The notes: generated by a model not told the origin, from the letters alone. A stretch of 64,000 nucleotides of DNA from Aquatica leii (GCA_035610365.1 CM069438.1:34279869-34343868); one strand, 5' to 3'. Counted from the first letter of the stretch, positions 11,155 through 23,800 are shown. Numbers and translations: made by a program.

Positions 11155-11945
11155 TGTTAGCGCCAAATCTTTCAGCACTCCTGCTAGAGCTAGCTGTTCT
11201 GAAATAGAAAAGGTCCTTCGGGTAAAACAGTTTCTCCTGTTCCTCGTTTGACTGTCGTTATTGTGTCAAAACCGGCCTCTCATTTAAAGACATAAACTAA
11301 AACACCTTTGATAATAGTCCTAAACCTGCATACCGATAGTCTACGATTAGACAGAGTAACTAAGACGGGCAAAAATTTTATAAAACTCGAATCTGAGCGA
11401 ACGGACTTAACAATTTTCACAACCGTGGCGCGGCGGTCTGATTGTCACACCGCAAGGTAAATCGTTACTTCGTGCTTATATCCTCAACGTTCCTACAAAC
11501 TTCTCTCGTGAGCAGGTAAAGGAGGCAATCCTATCACAAAATTTCGACGATGCTGCTGATGAAATCTTCTTGTCAATGATCAAATGAAAGTTTTTTTTTC
11601 CAATTTGGCCCTCAAAACTGTCCGTGGATTCTGGAAGTCTCATCAGAAATCCGAAAATTGTTTTTGGCATCACATCATCGTGTAGAGACAATGACCATAT
11701 CCATGTTACGCGTTGCTTTAATTGTCAGAAGTTTGACCATCATTCGAACGACTGTTAAAATGAAATACAATGCGGTCATTGTGCTTAAAAGCACAAAACC
11801 AGGACATGCTCTAACATCGAGCGAAACCCTTCATGCGCAAACTGCTTTTGTTTTGGCCATAAAAATTAAGTCATTAGACACAGAGCCTCATCCAATACTT
11901 GCTCAGCATACATAAAACGGCTCGACGTCAAAATAGCAAACTAAT
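11155..11945 (+). mobile_element. I/R1-like LINE ORF1 fragment
   Basis: Near relative of 6240-6950: the same leader, the same ORF1 core (related to EQVQETILSQNFDDA), the zinc-knuckle region around 11700-11860, and the same tail (CATTAGACACAGAGCCTC). Stops and frameshifts throughout, no RT. Confidence 0.65.
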
Positions 11946-11984
11946 TTTCTACCATCATCGGCATGTGTTGAAGCTATGACATAA

Positions 11985-12955
11985 AACGACAACACGTTTC
12001 TATTAATTTATTCATCACAGCGTAAGTTTTTACTATTTGTTATTTTAATTAATTTGTAATTTCCATGTTAATTTGTTAGCATGACCCGACACGTGTTAGT
12101 CTACATGTATTCGGTGTATTTTTCAACAATGAAAGGTTAATATCGACCAAATACCGTAATGGAAATATTGTAATTTTGAAGGCCTAATTTAAATTTAAAA
12201 AAGACGTTTCGAGAAGGAATTTTTTTCCGATGTACTGTTCCTTACGAATCAATGTACTGCGATATCACCTTTAATGTAATGTGTGCAACAACATTCGATA
12301 ACCGGTTCTTATTTCTAATTTCGTTTAGCATTAATTAATAGTGTTGTAGATTTTTGTTTTCGTAAGTAATTGTGCTGAAACGATTTGTTCTGTTCAATAA
12401 TATTCCAGATCGACTCAACGAGGAAAACGTTTTCTTCGGGCAAGTACTGGATTGTAGGTAAGTGTTATTTAATTACATTTGTGTGATTGTTAAGATCTTT
12501 CGCGTTTTTTTTATTCTAAATTACGTAATTACATAAATTGTTTCAATACCATGTAAGTATTTTCATTAATTATTTTGTGTATCGCATGCTGTTAACCATA
12601 GACTACTTGTCATTATCAATTAATTTTTTCTATAAACACCCTATGTGAAATTTAAGCCAATGTCTTGTGTGTTCCCATTACTTTCGGCGTTTATATTACC
12701 ATCGTTGAATAATTTACGATAAATTCTTCTGCCCGTTGTTAAAACTCGACGATATTATATTAAAGCTGTTATACACATTTTTTTTGTCCGTTGTAGGTTA
12801 CGAACTTGAACTTTCTGTTTTTATCGAAGCAGAAGCCTTTACTTAGTTAGATCTGGCGCCCATTAAACTCTATTTACTTGAACCCCCTCTATCTCCTATT
12901 AGTGCCAGTTGGCAGAGCAGGATTTTAAACACCTATAAACTTGCAGCAAGAAAAA
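11985..12955 (+). repeat. LTR-like repeat, copy 3, diverged
   Basis: Aligns in patches with 25620-26606 and 60-1070, from CATCACAGCGTAAG to ...TGGCAGAGCAGG. The terminal TGTTAC/GTAACA is no longer recognisable, so this is an old copy. It still has the exon-like island at 12409-12457: acceptor ATTCCAG, donor GGTAAGTG, palindrome GAAAACGTTTTC at 12423-12434. Confidence 0.6.
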
Positions 12956-12999
12956 TAAAAGATTAAAACCCGGCGTTCAAAGTGGTCGCGGAAATACCT

Positions 13000-13330
13000 T
13001 CTAAAAAGGCAGCACTTTTCCTATATTAGATTACTGCGTGAATTACGTGATGGAAAAAAGAATCTCGTAAATCCCAACTTGTACCGTCCGATAACTCTGT
13101 TATCAGAACTTTACAAACTTTTTGAACGTGTGCTTCTTAATAAGATTTATAACGACATTTTTCCACATTTTTTTCCGTCCCGATTAATATGGCTATGTTC
13201 CTGGCAAAACAACGACTGACGCCGCACGTAGATTAATGACCACTGTACAAATATCTACAAACACTAACTTGCAATTTTCATTGACAAATCTGGAGAATTT
13301 AACAACGTATGGTGACCCTTAATAATAGAA
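13000..13330 (+). mobile_element. LINE reverse transcriptase fragment
   Basis: One frame around 13070-13250 reads NPNLYRPITLLSELYKLFERVLL and then GYVPGKTTTDAARRL with one frameshift. This is the RT fingers/palm region of I/R1-type LINEs. No catalytic YADD box is left. Confidence 0.65.
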
Positions 13331-13369
13331 GTTCTCGTCGTTAAGAGAGTACCCAGTTGCGCTACGCCC

Positions 13370-13775
13370 GTCGTTTGCAGTTATTTATCGAATAGATCAA
13401 TAACTTATTCCGAGAACGTATTCCGTTGAGATATAATCTTCGTCGTCGGCATGTTCGGTATATGGTTGAAGATTTGGTGTGGGGACGTAACTATACGCTT
13501 TTTAACGCCACTAGTTATTTTAATGCCAAGTTAACGTTTAAATTCCAGGATCTTTTTGTTATTAAAACTGTTAAATCTCTTTGGATTATGAGTTAGTTAC
13601 TACTACTAAACAATCGGTGAGTATCTAGGATGCTGAAGATCTTAAACCATATCAATGATTTGAATGAGACTCCACATCAAGTAAACCGTCGGTCTGTTAA
13701 TGTATTGTTACTATATCCTCGTCGGCGTCAACGACGTAAACTGCGTTCTAGATTGTATCTAGCTTCATTTTTTGT
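13370..13775 (+). mobile_element. Gypsy integrase C-terminus fragment
   Basis: Reads YNLRRRHVRYMVEDLVWGRNYTL and then FNAKLTFKFQDLFV, matching the GPY/F-type integrase C-terminus (compare the intact version at 34177-34581, where RYNLRKRTV is followed by GPFKIKKV). It ends in an Arg-rich tail near 13760. The rest of pol is absent. Confidence 0.65.
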
Positions 13776-14269
13776 TATGACGATTATTTAGTAACTTAAT
13801 TGCTGGCGACTAACTCAGTTGAATTGGTAAGTCTTGATGTGCTAATTGTAACGTAAGATTAAAAAAGCGCCAAAACGGTTAGAAACTAGAATGGAAAACA
13901 CCGTTTAAATCTATCCAACACAGAAATGGAACACATGAAAAACACTGATTATAACAACAAATATATTTATTTTTAACAAGAGAAAAAGAGATTAAAAAAT
14001 GTAAGCAAGACAGTATTACATACATAGTAACAGTGAATAGTTCTATAAGTATCACAGTTATAGCGTTGATACTGGAGGGTAAGCAACACTCCACACATAC
14101 AGTTATCGTATCGCTATCTTTCACTTTTAGCTAAAACTTATGTTTTATTGATATTTTTTAAGCTGTGAGCAAACTTTGATTCCTGATATACAAGCCAGGC
14201 TGTATTTATCCATTTATTCATTAAATTGCGATTTTCTATTAGTGCGAGTTTCTTACCATAAAATGTTTT
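13776..14269. other. Unassigned spacer
   Basis: About 500 bp of AT-rich DNA. A minus-strand frame (13879-14124) has hydrophobic content but no start context or family resemblance. I see nothing supportable here. Confidence 0.25.
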
Positions 14270-15930
14270 AGAAACGTACCTCCTAAAGGTTAAAGGTGAC
14301 CAAAGAAGCCCAGCTAATAAGACCTATACGGCAATAATTTCTTGTTGCATGGCTAACTTTTCCTATTCTGTTAACCTGCACTACGGAGGTTAAATCCTAT
14401 TCCTACAAACGTCGTCGTGAAGACGGCAACAATTAAGCTAATCTGAGATTTCCCAAATAGCTGCTCTGGAAGAATCCTTTGAAGCAGAGGTCTTGATTAT
14501 GTCTAAGTTAATATCTACCTGTAAAAGATCTGATGCCAGACGTACAGAGTTAATGGATGTATTGTCCCGCATCCATATTTCAAAATCCACTTTGGCTAAA
14601 AAAAATGTCTACGCAACATTCGAACATTTCTGATGCTCTTCGGTGCGTACAAATGGCCCTTTAGTCTGTAACTGACAAGTTGTTAGCTCCTGGTCAGCAG
14701 ATCACAACTGGCTCTGTTTGGTATGCCCAAGTAGCTTGGTTGAGAAGAATTGCCGAAAGAGTGAAAGTAAATTCCGGCAAATCTGTAACGCTTATTCAAC
14801 GATCCACAGTTGTGTTCGTTCCAAAGCCCGAGACTAAAATGATTCTAATGAAGGCCTTAAATCCTACCACGTTCGGTCTACGCTAGACCGTGTAACAAAA
14901 ATTGGATGAAACTCCTTTTCTCCTTTTAGACGTTCCATCTAACCTCTTGTACAAGCAGTTAAAAGAGACAATCCTTGAGTAAAATTTTGATGCCGCTTCT
15001 GACGAAACAGGCTAAATAACATCTTAAAGTCATAACAAAAATTGGACCTAGAGAAAGGACCAATACTAATTATGTTATTAAAGTAACTTCGGAGGTACGA
15101 AAGTATTTAATGGCCATTCGTAGAGTCTACGTAGCTTGGAATTTATGCACGGTCAATGACCAAATACGCATCTTAAGATGCTTCAATTGCCAGAAGTTCG
15201 GTTACCAACAAGACGACTACAAGAACAAGTTTCAATGCGGTAATTGTACTGCAAAACATGTAGGTAATATTACCCAAAAACTGCAGAAGACTCTGTATGT
15301 ACTAACTGCATGAGATATGACCATAAAGACTATGTCATAAAACACAACACGTCTTCTAATAACTGCCCGGCGTACTTAAAGATGCTTGACGCCAAGGTAT
15401 CTAATACTGATTATAGACTGCGAAAACGCTTCTCTGACTCTTAGAATTGAGCAAGAGAATCTTCAGCGTTCTCTTGCTGCGACCTTGAAAGTCATAAACT
15501 TTTCTCAGACAGTGACATCAACATTCAACATTCTACTGAACCAAAAGCAAAATGTGTATAGTTCTGTTTCAGGGTATATGCTCGCGGCTGCGGCCTTGCT
15601 CTTCAATAGGATCTCCGCATCCACTTCTATGCGGTATTTCTTGGATATTGTTGACAATAGCGCATCATCTTTATGAGTAATGACCCTCAGTCATCTAACC
15701 AATGACTGCACTATCGTATCTATGATCACAGTTAGAAACACCTTCTGGGGTATTGTCGGCGTTTATTGGCCACCAAGCGAGGATGTTTGTATTCATCTAC
15801 AACGTTTAGATAAAGTTTTGGACAAAAGGCGTCTCAATTGTTATAGCAAGTGATTTTAATGCAAAATCGCTGCTTTGACATTTCTTGCTCTCAAAAAGTC
15901 GAAGCAGAATTAAAAACTCAATAGCTAAAT
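14270..15930 (+). mobile_element. I/R1-like LINE: ORF1 and start of endonuclease, broken
   Basis: Leader and ORF1 (14380-15310) with RRVYVAW, then a zinc-knuckle region (CFNCQKFGYQQDDYKNKFQC; one knuckle Cys lost). The ORF1 C-terminus is at 15386-15676, and ORF2 starts as an AP-type endonuclease at about 15690-15930 (DCTIVSMITV, IVGVYWPPSEDV, then SDFNAKS after a frameshift). It is truncated before the RT. The best-preserved example of this ORF1 arrangement in the window. Confidence 0.7.
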
Positions 15931-16129
15931 TCGTACAAGGTCGCGCTTCACCGGTACAAACTGGCAGTGAAGAACGCTAAATTTAACTCATGGCAAAAGT
16001 TTGTAGAGAGAAGTTTGGCAGCGAGTTCGTGGGGATTAGCTTATAGAATATCCTCACAAAAGTTCCTTGCTATCTAACTATGCTCCAACGTGCTATATGG
16101 CAAACTTGAACCAAGCAAGTTCGAGTGGT

Positions 16130-17440
16130 TTGGTTCTCCGACTTTCTTGTCTTTTATACTTTTTGTTTCTTTTTTCTATCTTCTTGATTAGTTGATCACC
16201 TGCACGTCACATCTCTTTCTTCTTTCTTGTTTTTTCTGAATGTTTGCCTTTAGGGTGGAAAGTTAGAAATCGAAGAGTTTTTTTACCTCTTTCGTTTCTT
16301 TTACAAGGAGAAGAAGAAGAACGACATCTTTGTCTAGTACCTTTATTTTTTTTTGGTTTTTCTTTTTTCTCACTTCTGGATTTTTTGCTTTTTTTCTACT
16401 TTTTATCTTCTGCTGCTTAAACACTTTTCTCTTGGCTTTTGGTAACTTTTCTCTTTATTATTCAATGCAACATTGCTTTTTCCATTTTTCTTTTCTTTCA
16501 AAGTTTTTTCTTTCTCTTGCTTTGTCGCAATTGGTTGATTTTTGTTTTGTTGTTCCGTTTTTCGGTTTTTAGATTCCTACGCAATGAACAAAGGCTAGCG
16601 ATGTTTGCTTAGCAGGTGAAGTTTCTTTATGCTGTTCCTTCTTCTTTTCGTTTCTTTTGATTTTGTTTGGGTTATGCGGTTTGAACTTTATCTTGTTTGA
16701 TACATTCAGGTAGTGTTTAGCTTTTTTGATTATTTTGTTGTTATGACCTTTGGATTACTGATTGGTTTCTTTTCTTTTTAGGAACCCAACCTATGTCGAT
16801 TTGCAATCAGAATTTTTTTCCTTGAGATTTCTTTGTTGGTTTTTCTTAGATCTTTAGTGTTTGTTTGTTTTTTTTTGGTAGGTAGAATCTCATATCGTTC
16901 GCTGACGACTTTTGGCACAACTAACATAATTTTTCTTCTTTACTTTTCTCTTTGATTACGCATATCTACATTCACCTTCCGATGTGTACCTCAGTTTATT
17001 TTTTCTACGTTTTCAGTTTCTTCTTTTGAGAAGAGGGTTTAATTAGTAACGGTTGGGGTTTTATTTGGAATTAAAGGCTCTTGGTTTTTGGCTCTTGAAA
17101 AAACTTCTTACTTCTTACTCTTACCGTCGTGGGTTCGTTGAGTGTTGAATGTTTTCAGAGGAGGTGTATTTTTGCGTTTTTTGGTGTTAAGGCATCATCC
17201 CTTCATGTGACGGTTGAAAAGGTTCTATTTTTTAAATTTTTTTTTCTTTTTTGGCACAACTTGGTTGTGTGCTGTAGGTCTTCTAGACGCTTTGACAATT
17301 TTTTTTCAAAAAATTCTACTTCACGTCGGGATGTTTCTTTTTTTAATCTGAGCTGGGTTTTTCCATAAAGGTAAGTTGGTTTCCAGGGTTTGATCCTTGG
17401 CGTATGCCTAAACTTCTGTCTTCCTTTAAGTTTTTTTTCA
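16130..17440. repeat. T-rich interspersed repeat, uninterrupted copy
   Basis: About 1.3 kb of strongly T-rich DNA. Its left half matches 55330-56163 and its right half matches 59367-59850 and 43107-43610 (for example CTTACCGTCGTGGG and GAGTGTTGA). It therefore shows the undisturbed state of the sequence split by the LINE at 56164-59366. The minus strand is Lys/Arg-rich in translation but has many stops. I cannot place it in a named family. Confidence 0.6.
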
Positions 17441-18168
17441 TTCAGTCTTTAAACTTTAGTTTCTTTGGGTTATTACATTGTTACATGTCATTATTCATGC
17501 AGTTTCTAAAAGTTGTGAATCTAATTAAAATTCACGAAGTCACTGGTTACAGACTTCACTGGATGTAAAATGTTTAAATTTATTCGACATGTATGAGAAG
17601 GGATTGCATCCTAAGCGATTGGTACTTTTATTGCATACTTTGGACCATTGTAAACGGTCGATTTTGTTACGACGCTATTTGCAAAATTGTAAGTAATTCT
17701 TCTTTTTATTTAATTGTCGGTTATTTTTATTACGCTTTTAGCCAGTATGCTGTTATGAAGAATTGTAGAAAGGATACGTTTTAATTATTGCAGTAGTTAA
17801 ACCATTGTTGGTAAACAATTAACCCAATTAACATATACATTAATATTTTTTTGTTATAGTTTATTACAAAATACAGTAACCAGATGAAAGTAAATTGTTA
17901 GAGCTAACAAACGGTATACATTAATATCTGCTAAAACGGAAACCGACAAAACCAGGTAAATTTCGTGCTTTCTGAAGTTTGATCTACATCTTAAAATTTT
18001 TCTAACACAAACAGTTTTTAAAATAAAACAATAAAAATTGTCTACTACACATCGTGCATTATCTGAGATGTATATACAAGCAAAAGTAGATTCGTGTTTT
18101 GAAAGCGGTTGAGTGAGGACGTGTTTAATGTTATTGCGGAGTTTTGATTGTTTTAAAATGATTCAGCC
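17441..18168. other. Unassigned AT-rich segment left of a solo LTR
   Basis: No domain recognised. The last bases (GATTCAGCC) and the sequence after the LTR (GTAATC at 19525) form one continuous pre-insertion sequence, probably the 5' flank or leader of the A-rich LINE that follows. Confidence 0.3.
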
Positions 18169-19520
18169 TGTTACAAGCTTTAGGTATTTTACGAACCTGC
18201 ACGGCCAACTCGCAATAGTCGGTGAGAGAGGGGGTTCATAGATACATTAAATATAATTAAGGGCGCCAGAGCTTATCCCAAAAGTGACTTCTGTCCGCTC
18301 ACAACAGAATGGTAGCACTTGTAACAAGATGTTAGGTTCGTAATGCTGAAAGAAACGAAAAAAAAAGAAACTACGTCGTTAACAACAATTGTACTTTAAT
18401 TACTCTATCAAGATAAATCTATTAACAGTTAAATAGCCAAATATAAGCCGGTACTGGAGAGAATATAGAAAAGAGGATAGCAGCAGGATCGGCAACTTAC
18501 ACTACACGTCAAACAAGAGTGTAATTACCATAACATGTATAAAACTTTATCAGTAAGTAACATTAATAATGATAATTGATTGTGGATATAATCAGCAAGC
18601 GATAAGTCATTTATTTAAGCTAATTGAGTAACAAACACAAGTAATAAATCAATTCGAACGTACGATTAGCAAATATAATAAGTCGTGAGTTTACACCGTA
18701 GCGACAACGCATAAATAAGTACAAATTGACTTACCAAATTCCAGGGTACCTTCAGAAAAACGTTTTTCCTACTGGCTTCCTGCAATTAAACTTCCTGAAA
18801 AATAATCGTGTCTACCTGGCGACTCACAAACTACAAATAAAAGACACATTTGAGGGACAGGAATCGAACCGACACTTATCGTATGATGTTACGTTAATTT
18901 TCTGTCTATGGTGGTGTTAAGTTATTGCCTCCGAATAGAATTCAATCGTATCCAGTAATTATGATCTTCCGAGCAAGGTGATAGTCATCAAGGTTAAGTT
19001 ATGGCCTCCGAATAGAATTCAATCGTATCGTATTAGGATCTTCCGAACAGGTGACATTCAATAACGTAATTAATTGCCTCCGAATCGAAACTGGTATCGC
19101 AGCGTTCTTAGTTCTACAGCTTCCGATTATAATTTTCCCTTGAAGATTTTAGACGAGAAGAATACCCATAGTTAGGAAGTAGCACATGGCGCTAACCAAA
19201 AAGACATAAAAATTACCTTTAATCAAAGAAAGAACAAAATTACTCACTCTGCGTGGATGAAATCAATTTAATTCAGAAGACTTCTATTTTCCATCGTGTC
19301 CCAACACGTGGATGATTTTTGAAAAACGATATTCAATTCACGCAGACATAGGTACTAACATGCACGATGTTAAAGTGAAAATGCCGGTCTGTCACCGGAT
19401 GTCGTCTACTCAATACAAAGTGACCAACGAACCCGATAGATGGCGTCGAGAAATATAAAAGTAATTTTTAATTAAACTGATATACAGGGTAATGCATTAT
19501 TTAAATTTATGCACGTAACA
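18169..19520 (-). mobile_element. Solo LTR, copy 4 of the TGTTAC family
   Basis: 1352 bp, TGTTAC...GTAACA, with target duplication AGCC on both sides (18165-18168 and 19521-19524). Closest to the copy at 9131-10448; the outer parts are nearly collinear. Exon-like island on the minus strand at 18735-18779: acceptor TTGCAG, donor GTAAGTCAA, palindrome GAAAAACGTTTTTC at 18755-18768. A second donor-like GCAGAGTGAGTAA lies near 19245. Confidence 0.87.
18916..19140. repeat. Three tandem units of about 75 bp inside a solo LTR
   Basis: Units start at about 18916, 18993 and 19066. Each contains TGCCTCCGAAT or GGCCTCCGAAT, then ATCGTATC or ATCGCAG, then a TCTTCCGA-like box. Period 77 then 73 bp. I do not see the array in the sister LTR at 9131-10448. 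Confidence 0.75.
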
Positions 19521-20852
19521 AGCCGTAATCATTACAGCGATTAATTGATGTGTGCGTGTTGAGGATTCCAAAGTTGAAGAAATAATTAGAAGCACAGTTT
19601 TAATGTAAGTAGTAAGTAAGTACATTAAATTTATGAATAAGAAGGTATAGGTGAGCTCTGATAACGTGTGCAAATACGTGCGGGTATCATGGATTAGTTT
19701 TTGATAACAGTGAAGTACATACTTTTATTTATATACCTTTTTTATTTGTGGCGGGCTTAATTAAATATGATTAGAAAGAGTAATGTCAGAATCCGAATCG
19801 ACAGGATCAGAAAGACCAACCAAAAGGCAAGAAATTATACAAGAAGTTTTTGCAAAGAGTAAGAGAACAAAAAGAAGCCTGACGAAGGAGAAGAGTGATA
19901 TGGAGGATCAGAGGGTAACGGAGATGTGCAAGGAGATGACTAGAGAAATAAAGCAGATGAGGGAAGAGAACAATAAATAAGTAGTGAATCTGGAAAAGAC
20001 TACGGAGGAGTTAAGAAAAGAAAAAGAAGAACGAAGGGAGATGTGGGATATGTGGGTGAAAAAAATATGAGCAAAAGAAAATAGAGAATTTGGAAAGAAG
20101 GGTGGTAGTAATGGAAAGCGCAAAGAGAAGCAAGAACTTGGTTATAAAAAGGATGAAAGATCAAGAGGGAAGAGAAGAAAGTAAAAAGAATTGGGAATGG
20201 AAAAGGGTATAAGAAACGCAATTAAAATAACGAGTGAATTAATACTGGTAAAATTAGATTCCGTAATAGATAAGCTAGAAATATTAAACAAAAAAGGAAG
20301 GTTAAAAGGAAGAAGGATATGTATAGATAAAGATATGACCCCAGTGGAATGAAAGGTACAAACAAATATAAGGATGGAGATAAGAAAACTAAAGGAAAAA
20401 GGAAAAAAACAAAATAGAGTTTATGAAATTATGAGTTGAGGGAGAGGAGATGCACTGGAACATGAAAGAAAATAAATTAGACAAAAGGAAGTCAAAAAAC
20501 TAGAAATAAGAGGGGTAAAGGATAAAAAAGATGTGGACGACCAAGATAAAAAAAACAATTAAAAAACGAATATGGTTTAGTATTTAGGAACGTTGCAAGG
20601 GCTAAAAATAATGGAGCTGAATTTTGGAAGTATATAGAAAGGTTTGACATTGTGGGTTTACCAGAGGGATATAGATGGAATGTACAGTTCGCGACAAGAA
20701 AAGAAACAAAGGAAAAGTACAAGGAGGAATAATATCAGGAGTAAGAAAAGAACGGATGGTAGAAGAAAAGGAGAATAAAAAGCAAGAACAGGGAATAGTA
20801 GTAAATCAAATATTAAGGGAAGATGAGGGTAAATATACGGTGATAACAGTGT
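19521..20852 (+). mobile_element. A-rich LINE, segment 1: ORF1 and endonuclease start
   Basis: Host element for four later insertions. After a leader, ORF1 begins near 19783 (MSESESTGSERPTKRQEI) and becomes a charged coiled coil (KEMTREIKQMREENNK and similar) to about 20100, with stops. From about 20560 ORF2 begins as an endonuclease (VFRNVARAKNNGAEFWKY, then DIVGLPEGY). It breaks at 20852 and resumes at 22429. Confidence 0.65.
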
Positions 20853-21079
20853 CACAAGCAAATCCTTTGTTAATTCACTGAATCAATGTTCAAAATTTCC
20901 CTACAATTAATTTTCCAATTGCAACGTGTGCTTATTAACTCCACAGATAAGGAACATAGTTGGAAGTATGGAAATCCGCCCGAATAAAGATTTTCACTCA
21001 GATCGCCACAAAATTTCATTGCAATTTACATTGACGTGTGTGAAATACTTAACAATGTAAGCCTTGTTAGACGTATACA

Positions 21080-21500
21080 ACGTTAGAGGATGTGTGCGTT
21101 CTTCAAACTTTACCAGAAGAATAAAATCGTGTTTTAAAATTTGACATCGTAGCCCCACTCCAACAATGAAAAGTGGGCGTGTCGAGGATAAATTTTATAC
21201 TAAAGAATTTTTAACATAAGTCTTCTACCTATAATGTCCCACACGCGTTCAATAGGTTAAAGGTCGGGGAGATCTGGGTGGACATGGGAAGAGATTAACG
21301 TTGGGTTTTTCGAATCGATCCATAGAGTGTTTTGCTATGTGGAGTCCGGCATTATCGTGGTGGAAAAGTGGCTCTTCCAACTGCTAAAGAAATAGAAGAG
21401 TATGGGGTTCTACCAACTTGTTAACATATCGCCTCGAATATCGCATCCCATACCATAACTCTTACAGTGTGGTGCATATGCGGCTTAACAGAAAATTGAA
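21080..21500 (-). pseudogene. Tc1/mariner-like transposase fragment
   Basis: On the minus strand a frame gives FHHDNAGLHIAKHSMDRFEK, then NVNLFPCPPRSP. This is the second catalytic Asp region (HDNAxxH) and the WPxxSPDLNPIE region of Tc1-type transposases. The final acidic motif is damaged, and stops and frameshifts are present. Confidence 0.7.
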
Positions 21501-21502
21501 CA

Positions 21503-21763
21503 TTGTGCTGTTGTCTTTGTCACATGTTTCTAGACGTACGAACGGTTTTTGCTAGTCCTGGAGTTTTTTTTGCATCTACCTCAAAATTGTGTTACGATCC
21601 GGAATTGGACCACGCGGCCAACGTTGAAGTTACAGCGAAAGTCTTGTTGAGTTTGGGTTACGGACTCACCGTTAGCGTAAAACCGTCTCATAACAAAAGC
21701 GGAGTGTTCAAGGTTTCACTTCTTCAAGGTAACCGAGACTTCCATCTCCCCTCTACACAATAG
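21503..21763 (+). other. Unrecognised open frame of 86 codons inside the insertion
   Basis: No family recognised. After the stop the frame continues in kind (LIELITGHCGLNK at about 21785-21830), which resembles the stretch after RNase H in some LINEs. It may therefore be a LINE 3' remnant, not a gene. Confidence 0.25.
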
Positions 21764-22425
21764 GACCTTTCCAACGAAAAAGTTAAACTCATAGAACTGA
21801 TAACAGGGCACTGTGGTCTTAACAAACTGAAGAACGACGACACGTGAAAATGCAAACCGTACCAAAAGCAACGCACAACGGTTTTCGGCAAACCAAGACA
21901 AACCGATGATGAGTTGAAAAAAAGTTTATTGGAATAAGCTTCTTCATAGACAAAATAGAACTGCTGAGAGAAAAAAAATCAGAAGTGCACAAAAGGACCA
22001 AAGAGACCACAGTGCATGGGCGCTAGACGAACCACCTCTTGGATAAAATTTAAAAAAATACATCAGCGGTCGTAATGTTCTAGGAATAGAAATACTACTG
22101 ACACACTTAGCGTCAATCTTTAAATGACAGTCTGTGGTCATCTTTTGTCATTCGTTTTGAGAGCGGTCGTATTATTAAAAAAATTCAAATACGATTAATA
22201 TGCTTAGTCAAGCAAAAAAGAAAAACTTCGAAAATTGAAGAGTTTGCGTCACAGCATACATACTGCTAGAGTTTTATTGTTTTAAGGTATGTGAAAAGGA
22301 ACATTTTTTGCTAATACACTTGGTACCGCAGACGTAAGACGGCAGCAGAAATCTTAGAATAAGTCACCAAAAAATTCTGAAGAACGAGCAAAATGACATC
22401 TATTGAGCACAGCAATTTAAGCGAA

Positions 22426-23800
22426 GAGAAAAATAAAAAGCAAGAAAAAGGAATAGTAGTAAATCAAATATTAAGGAAAGATGAGGGTAAATATACGGTG
22501 ATAACAGTGTACGGTTAAAAAATGAAACAAACAATAAGGAACTTGAAACAGCTACTGATTGAAGGGGAACGAGGAAAATTAATAACAAGCGGGAATTTTA
22601 ACGCGGGAATTAGAGAAGGTGGGAGTATGATAGTGAATAGGGAGGAAATAAAAAGAGTAACGATGGATAAGATATTAAACAAACAAAGTAAAGAGCTATT
22701 AGTAATATGTGAGGAGAAGAGGTAAATTATGCTTGACGGAAATATGGAGGAAATGGATGAAGGAGAATATACATATATAAGTAAGAGGAGAGAATCTATA
22801 ATAAATTATGTAATGGTTAGTGGAGAGGTTCTGGATGAAATAGTTTTAAAATAGGGGAAGAAGTTGATTCTAATCTTGAGCGATTAGAAGTATAGCTAAA
22901 ATGTTGAAAGAGAGAAAGAAAAAATTCAGAAACAGTTTGGGGAGTGAAAAAGGTAAGGACAAATAAAAATATTAAAGTTTATAAGAAAAAAATAGAGGAG
23001 GAATAATGGATGGATGAAGGAGTTGAAGAAGGAGTGAAAGAACTGATCAATAAAATGGATAAAGCAGTAGAAAAGAAAATATACAAGAAAAGGAACATAA
23101 AGAAGTATAAAGAAAAGAGGTGGTGGAATAAAGTCTACAAGAAAGCCAGTAAGGAAGTAAGAAGAGGTAAAAGAATGTGAAAAAATTGATATTCAAGAAT
23201 ATAAAAGATTAATATCACAATATAGAAAAGAGTGTTGTAAGAGAAAAGAGGAATATAGAAACGAGTAAGAGGAACAAATAAAAATATTAAAAACCGAAAA
23301 AGACATATGGAGCTTTTTGAATAAGGAAAGAAAAATTGTTAAGAAAAGGGATATACAAATTCATATAATAAAATAAAGAGAACATTGCGTAGAGGGGGTA
23401 AAAGAAAGGAAAGTTGAATTTGAAATAGAAAAGATAACAATGGAAGGGAGCAGTGCGGCTGTACAAAAAGAAGAAATAGAAGAAGCATTAAGAAAAATAA
23501 AGAAGAAAAGCAGAAGGATAGATACAAACAAGATTTAGAAGAGGACGAAGGGCATTAGATAATGTATACATATTGAAACAGATAGTAAACAAAGAATTAG
23601 AAGTGAAGAGAGGGAACGTTTTAGCACTATTTTTGGATATAAAAGCAGCGTTTCATAATGTAAATAGGAGTAAATTATGGAATATATTAAGAAAGAAACA
23701 GATAGAGGAAGAACTAGTTAAGAATATAGAAGAAATATATTATGAGGCAAAGTCCAAAGTATGAATAGATGGAAAATTAAGTGCAGCATTTTGGACAAAT
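22426..23800 (+). mobile_element. A-rich LINE, segment 2: endonuclease to RT
   Basis: Continues the LINE from 20852: endonuclease C-terminal half (22520-22730), Lys/Glu-rich linker, then RT with RRALDNVYILKQIVNKELE and LALFLDIKAAFHNVNRSKLW (23540-23760), the palm motif with the first catalytic Asp (LDIKAAF). Many stops. Broken at 23800 by an RTE-like LINE. Confidence 0.7.

Larger units (their letters stand above)
20853..22425. mobile_element. Insertion with Tc1-like transposase remnant, flanked by an 82-85 bp direct repeat
   Basis: The LINE stretch 20771-20852 is repeated at about 22426-22510, and LINE coding continues after the second copy. About 1.57 kb lies between. Its minus strand holds Tc1/mariner-like transposase remains. 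The duplication is far longer than the TA of Tc1, so the whole insert is not a simple Tc1 copy. The rest is unclassified. Confidence 0.6.

Noticed and set aside
13879..14124. 81-codon minus frame with hydrophobic segments
   Set aside because: No recognisable family, no promoter or poly(A) context, and located between transposon remnants.
16330..17368. Phe-rich plus-strand frames in the T-rich repeat
   Set aside because: Low-complexity TTT/TTC translation without start context; the related copies do not keep the frames.
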